From: Streptomyces sclerotialus
GTDB taxonomy: Bacteria > Actinomycetota > Actinomycetes > Streptomycetales > Streptomycetaceae
Direction of reading: 5' to 3'
Assembly: GCF_040907265.1 (NCBI RefSeq)
Contig: NZ_JBFOHP010000002.1
Span: 62,001-126,000, forward strand
DNA length: 64,000 nt
Shown: piece by piece, positions 1 through 7,766 of the stretch
How the letters are laid out: each line of letters starts with the position of its first letter
Position numbering within the stretch: position 1 is the first letter of the stretch
The notes under the pieces: generated by a model
Told to the model about the DNA's origin: nothing
The model's input: the letters and a program-made list of their open reading frames with translations, nothing else
Database searches by the model: none
Made by a program: the position numbers and the translations under genes

Positions 1-91
1 CTACGCCCGCTCTCAGCGGCGGAAACTGTCCGACCTTGCGGCCCAGATCGCCCGCGGGAACGTACCCGACGAGTTCTATCCGGCCCGGTGA
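1..91 (+). CDS. C-terminal end of an ANTAR-domain regulator (cut by window edge)
   Basis: An open frame enters from the left edge and stops at a TGA at 89-91. The 29 readable residues include ARSQRRKLSDLAAQIARG, which matches the last helix of ANTAR RNA-binding domains in actinomycete GAF-ANTAR regulators. ANTAR domains usually act as antiterminators by binding paired hairpins in nascent RNA. The next gene downstream is also GAF-ANTAR, so the two form a tandem pair. The start and the sensor domain lie outside the window, so only the domain assignment can be supported. Confidence 0.6.
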   Translation, partial: YARSQRRKLSDLAAQIARGNVPDEFYPAR

Positions 92-209
92 GGCCCGGCC
101 CAACCATCGCCGGACTTCCTTCGCACCTTCCTTCTCCCGCCGCCTGCAGGAGACGAGCCCGCCCTGCTGCTGCGGGTGAGGAAGCCTATGGCTGTCCGCC
201 GGGGGCGTA

Positions 210-980
210 ATGTCCCACGATGAGTTCACCCGATTTCTCAAGAGCCTGCGCCAGGCCGCCGATGACGGATATGGCCTGTCCGCCGTCTCCGCCGTCTCCG
301 CCGCCCACCTGCTGCAGCTACAGGCCCTGACCCTGAACCTGCGCGCCCGGTCGGGCTCGCTGGAACTGCTGTGGGGCACCTTGGCCGACGGCGGTCTCGG
401 CTCCGCCCTGGAAGACCTGCAGTACACCCTCGGCGAGGGCCCCACCCTGGACGCCGCCCGTACCGGAGAGACCATCACCGAAACCGACCTGTCCACCCAG
501 GCCGCCGGCGAACGCTGGCCCGCCTTCACCTCCGCCGCATACGGCACATCGGCCCGCGCCGTCATCGCCGTCCCCCTGCGCCTGGGCGTGGCCACCGCCG
601 GCGTCCTGACCGGCTACCGCACCACCGCGGGCCTCTTTCCCTTGGGCCAGCGGCTCGACCTCGACATCTTCGCCCGCGCCGCCCTGGTCCTGCTGCTGAA
701 CACCCCGCCCCAGGCCGTAGCCGCCGACACTGACATCGACACTGACATCGACATCGACATCGACATCGACGCCGACACCGACACAGGACCGCGACCGAGT
801 CCGCCCCTGTACCACGCCAAAGTCCACCAGGCCACAGGTTTCCTCAGCAGCCGGCTCGGCATCCCGCTGGAAGACGCCCTGCTACGTCTGCGCGCCTACG
901 CCTTCAGCCACAACCGCCGCCTGGTTGACGTCGCCCGCGACGTCCTCGACGAGCGCCTCCACTTCACCCCTGACACCTGA
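210..980 (+). CDS. GAF and ANTAR domain regulator
   Basis: The protein has 256 residues. Residues about 25-165 resemble the degenerate GAF sensor of Streptomyces ANTAR proteins, including LGEGPTLDA and AVIAVPLRLG. Residues about 200-250 form the ANTAR RNA-binding helices (VHQATGFLSSRLGIPLEDAL, then RLVDVARDVL). The presumed role is signal-dependent transcription antitermination; the ligand is unknown. The linker at residues about 173-192 is a run of Asp alternating with Thr or Ile, encoded by hexamers of GACATC/GACACC (727-785). It looks like a recent slippage expansion inside a tolerant linker. It lies just downstream of another ANTAR gene end, in the same direction. The ATG at 210 is used; no strong Shine-Dalgarno is visible. 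Confidence 0.85.
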   Translation: MSHDEFTRFLKSLRQAADDGYGLSAVSAVSAAHLLQLQALTLNLRARSGSLELLWGTLADGGLGSALEDLQYTLGEGPTLDAARTGETITETDLSTQAAGERWPAFTSAAYGTSARAVIAVPLRLGVATAGVLTGYRTTAGLFPLGQRLDLDIFARAALVLLLNTPPQAVAADTDIDTDIDIDIDIDADTDTGPRPSPPLYHAKVHQATGFLSSRLGIPLEDALLRLRAYAFSHNRRLVDVARDVLDERLHFTPDT

Positions 981-1096
981 CACCTGACACCTGACACCAC
1001 CATCAGGCCATCGGGTCCCAGTCGGGGTCAGAACTGCACCGGCCCCGTGCGACCGTTCGGGTCCGCGTGCGACGGCCGGAGGCATGTGGGTGCCGG

Positions 1097-2680
1097 TCAG
1101 TGCGGGATGCGGCGGCCGAGGAACGCAGCTACCTGGTCAAGGGCCGGGGCCCGCTCGGGTGCGGGCTGTGCCGGAGCGATGGATCCGCCGGCGGTACGCG
1201 GCAGGTCGCCGTAGATCTCCCGTACGACTGGCAGGGCGGCGCGCGCGATGCCGGGCTCCAGGTCGCGGTCGCGGCCGAGCGCGGTCGCGAGGTCCCAGCC
1301 ATGCACGAGCAGCTCGACGAGGAGTTGCTCGACCACGCGGCGGCCGGGAGCAGGACCGAAGGTGCGGTCCAGCATGCCCGGTTGCCGGAACGCGTCGCGA
1401 GCCTTGGCGGCAGCGGTCTCGAAGGCGGCGATGTGGTTGTCGCCGAGGTGATCCTTGCCGTGGTCGCTGGTGGGGGGCGTGCCCTGTGCCAGGCCGCCCC
1501 AGATGATGTTCTCCCACACCAGATGGTCGACCAGGTCCCGTACGGTCCAGTCCTTGCAGGGGGTCGGCAGGCCGAACTGGTCCGGCGCCGTTGCGCGTAC
1601 GAGTGTGCCGACGGTGCCCTGGACGCGTGTGAAAGCGTCCAGGACACCGCCCGGCCAGGGGTCGGTGTCGTCCGTGTAGAGGGCTTCGAGCCGGGCGTTG
1701 CGTACGCCGGGCGCGGGGTTGGCGCGCAGCGCGGTGGCGAGCCACTGCCCTTCCGCGGCAATTCCGGCGGGTGCGGGACGGCCGCCGAGGACGCACAGCA
1801 GTTGCCAGAAGCGCTCGACGGCGGGCTCGGCCGCGGCGGTCAGCTGCTCACGCAGGAGTGTGCGGGCCTCGGTGCCGTCGCCGGTCACGGCCGGGTCGGA
1901 ATTCGCGCGGCTGGGCAGCCAGGCGGCGATGATGTCAGCGACGACCTGGTCGGCAGCCGGGGAGTCCGCCGCGGTGCCGGCCTGCATCGCCTCGCGGACG
2001 TGTGCGGTCCAGGTGTCGGTGAGTGCGCGCATTTCCGCCGCCGCGGCGGTGGAGTTCTGCACTCCCTGCCCATGGCGGGCGGCGTACTCCGCGATGCGCC
2101 GCATGGCGGGACGCAGGCCCCCCTCGGCGACCAGCTCGCTCAACTCCAGCCACGCCTCGACCTGCTCGTCGGTGGGGTCTTCCGGCAGGTCGCTGCCGGC
2201 CGCGAGGAGCCCCTCGCGGAAGTGGGCCACTTCCAGGTCGCCAAGCGTGTCGGTGAGGAAATCGTGGATCAGCTTGCGACGTTCGTCGGGCGACATGTGG
2301 GCGGTGCGGGTCATCAGAGCAAGTCCTTCATGGGTAGTGCGACGTGTGACGGTGCGCAGGACGGCCTGGTGGGTCCGCAGGCGGCGGATCTGCGCCTCCA
2401 GAGCCTCGACGTGTGCGGCCGCCACCTCTGTGAGCCCGTCCTCGCGATCCAGGGCGGCCCGGATTTCACCGAGCCCCATCCCCAGGTCCCGTAGCGTGCG
2501 GGCCAGTTGCAGCCGAGCTATGCCGACGGTGTCATAGCGGCGGTAGCCGCCGGCGGTCCGGCCGACCGGTGTCACGACGCCCACATCCGACCAGTGTCTG
2601 ACCACTTTCACGGGCAGTCCGGTCTGCCGCGCCACGGCTCCGATGCTCCACGTCGGCAGCGACGTGTCGTCCATGCACAT
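1097..2680 (-). CDS. MerR-family regulator fused to a mycothiol-isomerase-like (DinB fold) domain
   Basis: The protein has about 527 residues. The N-terminal MerR winged helix carries WSIGAVARQTGLPVKVVRHW and the wing GRTAGGYRRYD. A helical middle section follows. The last ~200 residues are a TIGR03086-type mycothiol-dependent isomerase-like domain with TPCKDWTVRDLVDHL and LLVHGWDLATALG, whose His residues are typical metal ligands of the DinB fold. The frame is open up to 2788, but the ATG at 2680 is preferred because a MerR-type promoter lies immediately upstream (2686-2718), so the longer start would be inside the operator. Fusion of regulator and enzyme-like domain suggests a ligand- or thiol-sensing role; this is inference. 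The gene is probably autoregulated. Confidence 0.85.
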   Translation of the reverse strand: MCMDDTSLPTWSIGAVARQTGLPVKVVRHWSDVGVVTPVGRTAGGYRRYDTVGIARLQLARTLRDLGMGLGEIRAALDREDGLTEVAAAHVEALEAQIRRLRTHQAVLRTVTRRTTHEGLALMTRTAHMSPDERRKLIHDFLTDTLGDLEVAHFREGLLAAGSDLPEDPTDEQVEAWLELSELVAEGGLRPAMRRIAEYAARHGQGVQNSTAAAAEMRALTDTWTAHVREAMQAGTAADSPAADQVVADIIAAWLPSRANSDPAVTGDGTEARTLLREQLTAAAEPAVERFWQLLCVLGGRPAPAGIAAEGQWLATALRANPAPGVRNARLEALYTDDTDPWPGGVLDAFTRVQGTVGTLVRATAPDQFGLPTPCKDWTVRDLVDHLVWENIIWGGLAQGTPPTSDHGKDHLGDNHIAAFETAAAKARDAFRQPGMLDRTFGPAPGRRVVEQLLVELLVHGWDLATALGRDRDLEPGIARAALPVVREIYGDLPRTAGGSIAPAQPAPERAPALDQVAAFLGRRIPH

Positions 2681-2718
2681 GTGGACCACTTTCGACTCTC
2701 CCATCGTGGGAGAGTCAA
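2680..2718 (-). promoter_or_regulatory. MerR-type promoter/operator with predicted leaderless start
   Basis: Read on the minus strand, TTGACT (2718-2713) is followed by a 19-bp spacer and then GAAAGT (2693-2688). The spacer lies within a perfect 9-bp inverted repeat, GACTCTCCC-N5-GGGAGAGTC (2694-2716). A 19-bp spacer carrying the dyad is the hallmark of MerR-activated promoters. Only seven bases separate the -10 from the ATG at 2680, so the transcript should start at or next to the start codon. Confidence 0.75.
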
Positions 2719-2740
2719 GCAGCCTGGTCGTCTCTCCCTC

Positions 2741-2999
2741 GCCGGCACCGCTCGTCGGCACTGCTCCCCCGACATCGCTCCCCGGCACCGTTCATCGGCA
2801 CCGCTCCCCCGACATCGCTCCCCGGCACCGCTCCCCCGGCACCGCTCGTCAGCGCCTTTCAGCGGCACCGTTCATCGCCGCCGCTCATCAGCAGCGTTCA
2901 TCGCCGTTGCTCATCGCACCACCCATCAGCAGCGTTCATCGCCGTCGCTCATCGGCACCGCCCATCAGCACCGTTCATCGCCGTCGCTCATCGGCTCCG
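2741..2999. repeat. Degenerate short tandem repeat tract
   Basis: About 260 bp are built from variants of a roughly 10-bp unit (CGGCACCGCTC, CGTTCATCGCC, CGCTCATCAGC). Copies are homogenised in blocks. It fills the space between the MerR promoter and the end of azlD. No conserved protein is encoded in any frame. Confidence 0.8.
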
Positions 3000-3021
3000 G
3001 GCGGCCTGGCAGGCCGCCGGC

Positions 3022-3390
3022 TCAGGGGACACCGAGCAGCCGCAGCACCGCCGCGCCCGTCGCGGCCCCCAGGACCACCACCAGGAACGGAGCCTTGCGC
3101 CAGGCCAGTACGCCGCCCACCAGTACACCGGCAGGCCTGGCGAACCCAGCCCACTCACGCGCCTCGAACAAAGCGGTGGTGACCACGAGAGCGGTGAGCA
3201 GCACCACGGCGACCCGCTCCATGAGCTTCTCCACCGCGGGGGAAAAGGTGACCTTGGAGCGCAGCAATGGTCCCGCGAGGCGGAAGGCGTACGTTCCGGC
3301 GGCCAGGGCGAGCATCGTGGCGACGAGCAGTGGGGTGTTGTTCAGCGGAGTGCTGTTCATCGAAGTGCCGTTCACCGGAGCGTTGTTCAT
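3022..3390 (-). CDS. azlD: AzlD-type small subunit of branched-chain amino acid exporter
   Basis: The protein has 122 residues and about four membrane segments, ending LGAATGAAVLRLLGVP. The conserved core GTYAFRLAGPLL near residue 33 is the AzlD signature. AzlC and AzlD together export branched-chain amino acids or analogues across the plasma membrane. The start overlaps the stop of azlC by ATGA (3387-3390), so translation is coupled. The first 20 residues are a coding tandem repeat (MNNAPVNGT, MNSTPLNNTP) with two in-frame Met codons, not seen in typical AzlD proteins. It is probably controlled by the divergent XRE-cupin gene. Confidence 0.85.
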   Translation of the reverse strand: MNNAPVNGTSMNSTPLNNTPLLVATMLALAAGTYAFRLAGPLLRSKVTFSPAVEKLMERVAVVLLTALVVTTALFEAREWAGFARPAGVLVGGVLAWRKAPFLVVVLGAATGAAVLRLLGVP

Positions 3391-4091
3391 CGGGTACCTT
3401 CCTTCTCCCGGGTTCGTTCGATCGCGAAGGCTGCCCCGAGGAGTGCCAGCAGCACCGGCAGCCCCACCGGCAGCAGCGGGGTCGTCGCCAGAGCGAGAGC
3501 GGAGCCGGCGAGGGCCGCGCTCCGGGTCTTTCGGTCACGGAGCGCGGGCAGGATCAGCGCCAGGATCACGGCCGGGAACATGGCGTCGAGTCCGAGCGCG
3601 TCGGTGTCGTCGAGGAGGGCACCGGCCATTCCGCCGAGGCAGGCCCCGACGGGCCAGCAGACCAGGATGCCGAGGCCGCACAGCCAGTACGCCGCGCGCT
3701 TGCGCGGCAGGTCCTGCTGGGCCAGGGCGAAGACCACGGTCTCGTCGTTCATCAGATGTGTGCCGATGTAGCGACGCCAGCCGGAGCCGATCACCTCGGG
3801 CACCGCCAGACCGAAGGGCAGGTGCCGCGCGTTGATCAGCAGCCCGGCGAACAACGCCGCGATGGGACTGCCCCCCGCCGCGACGATCCCGATGAACAGG
3901 AACTCGGAGGAGGCGGCGACGACGAGTACGCCAAGGAGCACCGGGACCCACAGCGGGAACCCCGAGGCGACAGCGATCGCGCCGTAGGAAAGGCCGATGA
4001 CGCCGACCGCCAGGCATACGAGAACGATGTCTCGCAGCGCTCCGCGCCCTAAAATTCGCCATACCGAACACATGGAGTGCATACTGAACAC
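3387..4091 (-). CDS. azlC: AzlC-type large subunit of branched-chain amino acid exporter
   Basis: The protein has 234 residues with several hydrophobic segments. It contains the AzlC signature region SSEFLFIGIVAAGGSPIAAL followed by LLINARHLPFGLA and the THLMNDETVVFA motif. It forms the exporter with AzlD, whose gene overlaps by 4 bp. Possible starts are GTG 4091, ATG 4082 and ATG 4073; homologues make the later ones plausible. The gene diverges from an XRE-cupin regulator across a short region containing a 16-bp palindrome, a usual arrangement for azl operons. Confidence 0.87.
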   Translation of the reverse strand: MFSMHSMCSVWRILGRGALRDIVLVCLAVGVIGLSYGAIAVASGFPLWVPVLLGVLVVAASSEFLFIGIVAAGGSPIAALFAGLLINARHLPFGLAVPEVIGSGWRRYIGTHLMNDETVVFALAQQDLPRKRAAYWLCGLGILVCWPVGACLGGMAGALLDDTDALGLDAMFPAVILALILPALRDRKTRSAALAGSALALATTPLLPVGLPVLLALLGAAFAIERTREKEGTR

Positions 4092-4101
4092 CGCCCCAGG
4101 T

Positions 4102-4117
4102 GTTCGTCAAGACGAAC
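4102..4117. promoter_or_regulatory. Palindromic operator between azlC and the XRE-cupin gene
   Basis: GTTCGTC-AA-GACGAAC is a perfect inverted repeat with 7-bp arms. It sits 10 bp from the azlC start and just before the likely start of the divergent XRE-cupin gene. It is the best candidate binding site for that regulator. Confidence 0.6.
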
Positions 4118-4120
4118 AGG

Positions 4121-4795
4121 ATGCCGATGAAGCGAACAGCCACAGCCATGGAGAAGGCCTCGTCCGCCATGGAGAAGGCACCTTCAGCCGTGGAGGAGCC
4201 CATGGAGAAGGCCTCTTCAGCCATGGAGAAGGCTCCTTCCACCCCTTCCAAGCCCCCGCTGGAGGCCATCGCGACGTCCTTGCGCCGGGAACGCGACCGC
4301 GCCGGCCTGACCCTGAGCGAGGTAGCCCAACGGGCCAGGATCGCCAAATCCACGCTGTCCCATCTGGAGTCGGGAGCGGGAAACCCCAGCCTGGAGACGC
4401 TCTGGGCGCTCTGCGTCGCCCTGGACATCCCCTTCGCCCGGCTGATGGATCCGCCCCGGCCCCGCGTCCACGTGATCAGGGCCGGTGAGGGGCCTGCGGT
4501 CTCCTCCGCGCAGGCCGACTACCACGCCACTCTCCTCGGAGCCTGTCCACCCGGCGCGCGGCGCGACATCTACCGCGTCGCCGCCGAACCCGGTCACCAG
4601 CGCACGTCGGAACCACACATGCCGGGGGTCGTGGAGCACGTCGTCCTGAGCGCCGGCCGGGCCTTTGTGGGCCTCGCCGACGATCCGGTCGAGCTGCGTC
4701 CCGGCGACGCCGTCACGTACCCGGCAGACCTTCCCCATGTATTCCGCGCAGTGGAACCTGGCACATGGGCAGTACTGGTCTCCGAGCACGTGTGA
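4121..4795 (+). CDS. XRE-family regulator with C-terminal cupin domain
   Basis: After a repetitive N-terminus, an XRE helix-turn-helix is clear (LSEVAQRARIAKSTLSHLES, then NPSLETLWALCVALDIPFAR). A cupin sensor follows, with RPGDAVTYPADLPHVFRAVE near the end. Members of this class repress or activate adjacent exporters in response to small ligands; here the divergent azlCD operon is the obvious target. The start is uncertain. Several ATGs occur at 4121 and 4127 and inside a 21-bp coding repeat (4148-4243) whose units read MEKASSA or MEKAPSA, each beginning with ATG. A frame extending to GTG 4100 is unlikely because it would overlap the palindrome. Confidence 0.85.
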   Translation: MPMKRTATAMEKASSAMEKAPSAVEEPMEKASSAMEKAPSTPSKPPLEAIATSLRRERDRAGLTLSEVAQRARIAKSTLSHLESGAGNPSLETLWALCVALDIPFARLMDPPRPRVHVIRAGEGPAVSSAQADYHATLLGACPPGARRDIYRVAAEPGHQRTSEPHMPGVVEHVVLSAGRAFVGLADDPVELRPGDAVTYPADLPHVFRAVEPGTWAVLVSEHV

Positions 4796-5109
4796 CGTGG
4801 CGATTCGGCGCGGTCGCGCTCAATGCCCCATGCGCACACCGCCGACGGCGACGACGGAGACGACGGAGACGACGGCGTCCGCCGGTGATGTACGCGGCGC
4901 CGTCCCACGCAAGAAAGCACACCGCGGCCGCGCTCTCCGCGGCCGCGCCCGTCGACACCTGCGCCCGCATGCCGACACCGGCCGCCCTGACGTGCTCCGG
5001 GGACGCCGCCCCAACAGTCCCGACCCCGATCGCTGCCCGCGGTCCGCAGTCCCCGATCGCTGCCCGCGGTCCGCAGCCCGCGGTCCGTACCAGCGCGTCA
5101 GAGCGACAG
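4796..5109. other. Intergenic region with two tandem arrays
   Basis: No gene is supported here. It holds a 9-bp array (CGACGGAGA type, about 4842-4876) and a 27-bp unit present twice (5024-5050, 5051-5076, containing GATCGCTGCCCGCGGTCCGC). The region separates the XRE-cupin gene from a convergent small membrane protein gene. Confidence 0.6.
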
Positions 5110-5460
5110 CTATTCCCCCACAGTCCGGCGGTCTCGGGACGGCCTGACGGCGGCTCGCCGGCGGGCGCGGCGCCACACGAGGTAACCAGCTGTGGCCAAA
5201 ACGATCAGGCCGGGCCCGGAGTGCACGGCGAAGACGCCCAACAGATGAGGGCCGCCCCAGTCCTGGGCATAACTCGCAGGATCGGAGTAGTCGATGATGA
5301 AGAACTCGGTGATACCGCGGGCGACCAGATAGACAGCCAGAAGTCCACCGACAAGCACCGCGACCGCTTTGAGCATCCACCGCCGGTACCCCGGCGAGAA
5401 CACACTGACCACTGCACAGACCACGAGCGCCAGAAACACGCAGATGACGACGGTGAGCAC
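5110..5460 (-). CDS. Small membrane protein of unknown function
   Basis: The protein has 116 residues. Hydrophobic segments lie at about 2-20, 32-50 and 78-95, followed by a basic tail (WRRARRRAAVRPSRDRR). A short loop contains EFFIIDYSDPASYAQDWGGP, which resembles conserved Streptomyces membrane proteins without assigned function. The start is GTG 5460 with GGGGAGGG upstream. It is not in an obvious operon. I do not recognise a family name; the membrane prediction and coding bias support it as real. Confidence 0.6.
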   Translation of the reverse strand: MLTVVICVFLALVVCAVVSVFSPGYRRWMLKAVAVLVGGLLAVYLVARGITEFFIIDYSDPASYAQDWGGPHLLGVFAVHSGPGLIVLATAGYLVWRRARRRAAVRPSRDRRTVGE

Positions 5461-5936
5461 AGATCAGCCCTCCCCGGCCGACTTACGGCGACGACTTCCT
5501 CTTCGTCGCCTCCTTCTTCCTCGTCCCACTCTTCAGTGTCATCTGCTGACCGCGCAGCGAAGAGCTCGCGGGCCTCTTCACGCCCGCAACACCACACCAG
5601 ATACCGGAAGGCCGCCGTTCCGGAGGGCTGCCCGACGCGTAGGTGCGGGTCTGATGCCGTGGCCGTGACGGCAGTGCCGTCGGCCGGACCTACGGTGAGC
5701 GAGCGCCTCCGTAGGTCTGCTTCTCCCAGGGGTCATGTGAAAGCGCTGGAAGGCGAGCGCACCGCCGCATCCTCGCCCCGATCATCGAGCGCGACCCGCG
5801 CAAGCACCCGCGCAAGTACCCTCGCAACCGACCGACCACGGCAACTGACCAACTACGGGGGCGACCGACCGACACGGAAACTGACCAACTACGGCGACTG
5901 GCCGACTACGGCGACTGACAAGGCAGCAGAGCACCC
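5461..5936. other. Intergenic region, repeat-rich
   Basis: No convincing gene is seen in 476 bp. The right part (5825-5918) consists of imperfect copies of CGACTGACCAACTACGG-like units running up to the start of the acetyltransferase gene. The left part encodes acidic and basic low-complexity frames only. Confidence 0.5.
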
Positions 5937-6488
5937 GTGAGATCCACGTTGATTCGCTTGATCGACCCCTCCGACGGCCCCGTGCTGGCCGAGTCGCTCT
6001 CCCGCGACAGGCAGACGTACGCGCGGTGGCTGCCCGCGAGACCCGAGGAGTTCTACACACCCGACGGGCAGGCCGAGGCCATCGCATCCCTGCTGGAGTC
6101 CCACGGCAAGGGGCACACGTGGCCGGGCGTCGTGGTCTCCGACGGGACCGTCATCGGGCAGGTCACCATCAGCTCCATCCTGCGCGGCCCGTTCCAGAAG
6201 GGGTTCCTCGGCTACTGGATCTCCTCCCGCCACCAAGGACTCGGGCACACGAGCCGTGCCGTCGGTCTGGCCCTGCGGATCGCCGAGAACGAGCTGAACC
6301 TGCACCGCCTGGAGGCGCACACCCAACTGGAGAACCTCGCCTCCCAGGCAATCCTCCGCAAGCACGGATTCCGTTCCTGGGGCATCGCCCACGAACACTT
6401 CTACGCCGACGGCGCGTGGCACGACGAGGTGTTCTGGGAACGGAGGCTGAGCGGCGGGCCCGCGGCCCAGGGGGTGTCGTCACAGTAG
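5937..6488 (+). CDS. GNAT-family N-acetyltransferase (RimJ/RimL-like)
   Basis: The protein has 183 residues with the GNAT fold order. It shows GVVVSDGTVIGQVTISSI (strand region), then the acetyl-CoA loop in SSRHQGLGHTSRAVGLALRI near residue 100, then NLASQAILRKHGFRSWGIA near residue 140. RimJ/RimL-like enzymes acetylate protein N-termini or small amines; the substrate cannot be inferred. The start is GTG 5937, directly after a repeat tract, with no strong ribosome binding site. It stands alone between repeat-bearing intergenic regions. Confidence 0.85.
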   Translation: MRSTLIRLIDPSDGPVLAESLSRDRQTYARWLPARPEEFYTPDGQAEAIASLLESHGKGHTWPGVVVSDGTVIGQVTISSILRGPFQKGFLGYWISSRHQGLGHTSRAVGLALRIAENELNLHRLEAHTQLENLASQAILRKHGFRSWGIAHEHFYADGAWHDEVFWERRLSGGPAAQGVSSQ

Positions 6489-6577
6489 CGTCTTCGTCCG
6501 TCCGCCAGGGCGTGTCCCTCTAGCCGGAAGGAACTTTGACGACTTCGACGACATGGCCTAGCGCTGAGCTTTCAGCA

Positions 6578-6615
6578 GTTGGGCTTACAGGAGTTGGGCT
6601 TACAGGAACTGGGTC
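6578..6615. repeat. 15-bp direct repeat
   Basis: AGTTGGGCTTACAGG occurs twice in tandem (6578-6592, 6593-6607) and is followed by a partial third copy, in the intergenic region after the acetyltransferase. Confidence 0.8.
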
Positions 6616-6744
6616 ACCAGCTGACCGTTCACCTCGGGCGACGCGGTCTCATCGGCCTCGGCCGACGAGACCGACGTCTCCCCGTCTGCCCCCTCTGACG
6701 AAGCCCTGGAAATGTGGGGCGGACGTTCGAAGACGGCCGGATCA

Positions 6745-7515
6745 TCAGGGCTTCTCCGTCTCGCTACATTCGATTTTGGTCACCTTGGAGGGCGCTGCCT
6801 GGAGGAGACCGACCTTGCTGTATCCAAGAGCCAAGGATTCGTTGCCGTCCGTCTCGGGAGATCCGGGACGTAGTACGCCCTCGCTGGTGCGCAGCCAGTG
6901 TGCTCCCTGACTGTCGATGAAGCGCAGGTCGACGTCGCGTACGGGCGGTTTCACCTCTACCCGCGAGCAGGGAGGAATCTGCCCCAGGTAACGAGCTTTC
7001 ACAGCCAGGAACGTCTCCTCGAGAAGAACCTGAGCGTATGTGGGCTCCAGCGACGAAGAACCTTCTCTGTGCAGCTTCTGCCAGGCATCGCGCACACTTG
7101 CCCCGTCGGCGATGTCGGAGAGTGTGTCGGTGCGGGCCGTGGCCAATCTCTCCGTGGCTTTCGGGTCGGTCCACTCGTAGTCGAGCTGCACAGAAGAGAT
7201 GGGATCGGGAGATCGGTTCACCAAGACCCTGACGAGTCCTCCAGGCCTCTGCTCCACCCACGATGTCACCTGGGAGGCCTGTTTCCGTACGGTCCTTTCC
7301 TGGTCTTCCCGGGACTGCGCAAGCTGATCTTCGGCTGTGCGCACGTTCCAGTAGGTCACCACGCCCGTGAACACCAGACCGCCGGCCGCGACGGCGGCCG
7401 TTAAGATGGCGGTCCACTTACTCCAGTCCCAGTCCCAGTCCCAGTGCCGACGGCGCCGAGCCTGCGGACTTCTCCGGAGGCTGCTCCTACGCGGTGCCGG
7501 ACGGTGTCGTGCCAT
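6745..7515 (-). CDS. Membrane-anchored protein of unknown function
   Basis: The protein has about 256 residues. A basic N-terminus is followed by one membrane segment (AILTAAVAAGGLVFTGVV, about residues 42-60) and a coiled region (AEDQLAQSREDQERTVRKQA). The large extracellular or cytosolic domain includes SSVQLDYEWTD and PPCSRVEVKPPVRDVDLRFI. Similar single-pass proteins with this AEDQL-type coil are common in Streptomyces and have no known role. Two coding tandem repeats mark the N-terminus: HWDWDWDWSK (hexamers CCAGTC on the plus strand, 7422-7445) and, just upstream of the chosen ATG, RVARVARVA (9-mers, 7524-7553). The frame is open to 7701, so the start is uncertain. Confidence 0.65.
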   Translation of the reverse strand: MARHRPAPRRSSLRRSPQARRRRHWDWDWDWSKWTAILTAAVAAGGLVFTGVVTYWNVRTAEDQLAQSREDQERTVRKQASQVTSWVEQRPGGLVRVLVNRSPDPISSVQLDYEWTDPKATERLATARTDTLSDIADGASVRDAWQKLHREGSSSLEPTYAQVLLEETFLAVKARYLGQIPPCSRVEVKPPVRDVDLRFIDSQGAHWLRTSEGVLRPGSPETDGNESLALGYSKVGLLQAAPSKVTKIECSETEKP

Positions 7516-7766
7516 CCTGGCGCGCGCCACCCGCGCCACCCGCGCCACCCGCGTCTTCCGGCTCACCACGCCCCCAGCAGTGCCGTTCTCTCGAAGTAAG
7601 GGCCTCAACACCTCACCTCGGCCCGCTCGGTACTCTCGGAAATCCAGCGAGGCTATGCCTCTCACGGTACTCGTGAACCGGGAAAATGAGAGGGCGTTCA
7701 CTTCACTGCCCTCGCCGGCAGAGGTCGGGCTGGAGACTTCGGCCGCAGCACCGACGAGCAGAGCGT

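Noticed and set aside
1067..2494. Long plus-strand frame opposite the MerR fusion gene
   Set aside because: The minus-strand protein has MerR and isomerase-like motifs and its own promoter; the plus frame is its shadow.
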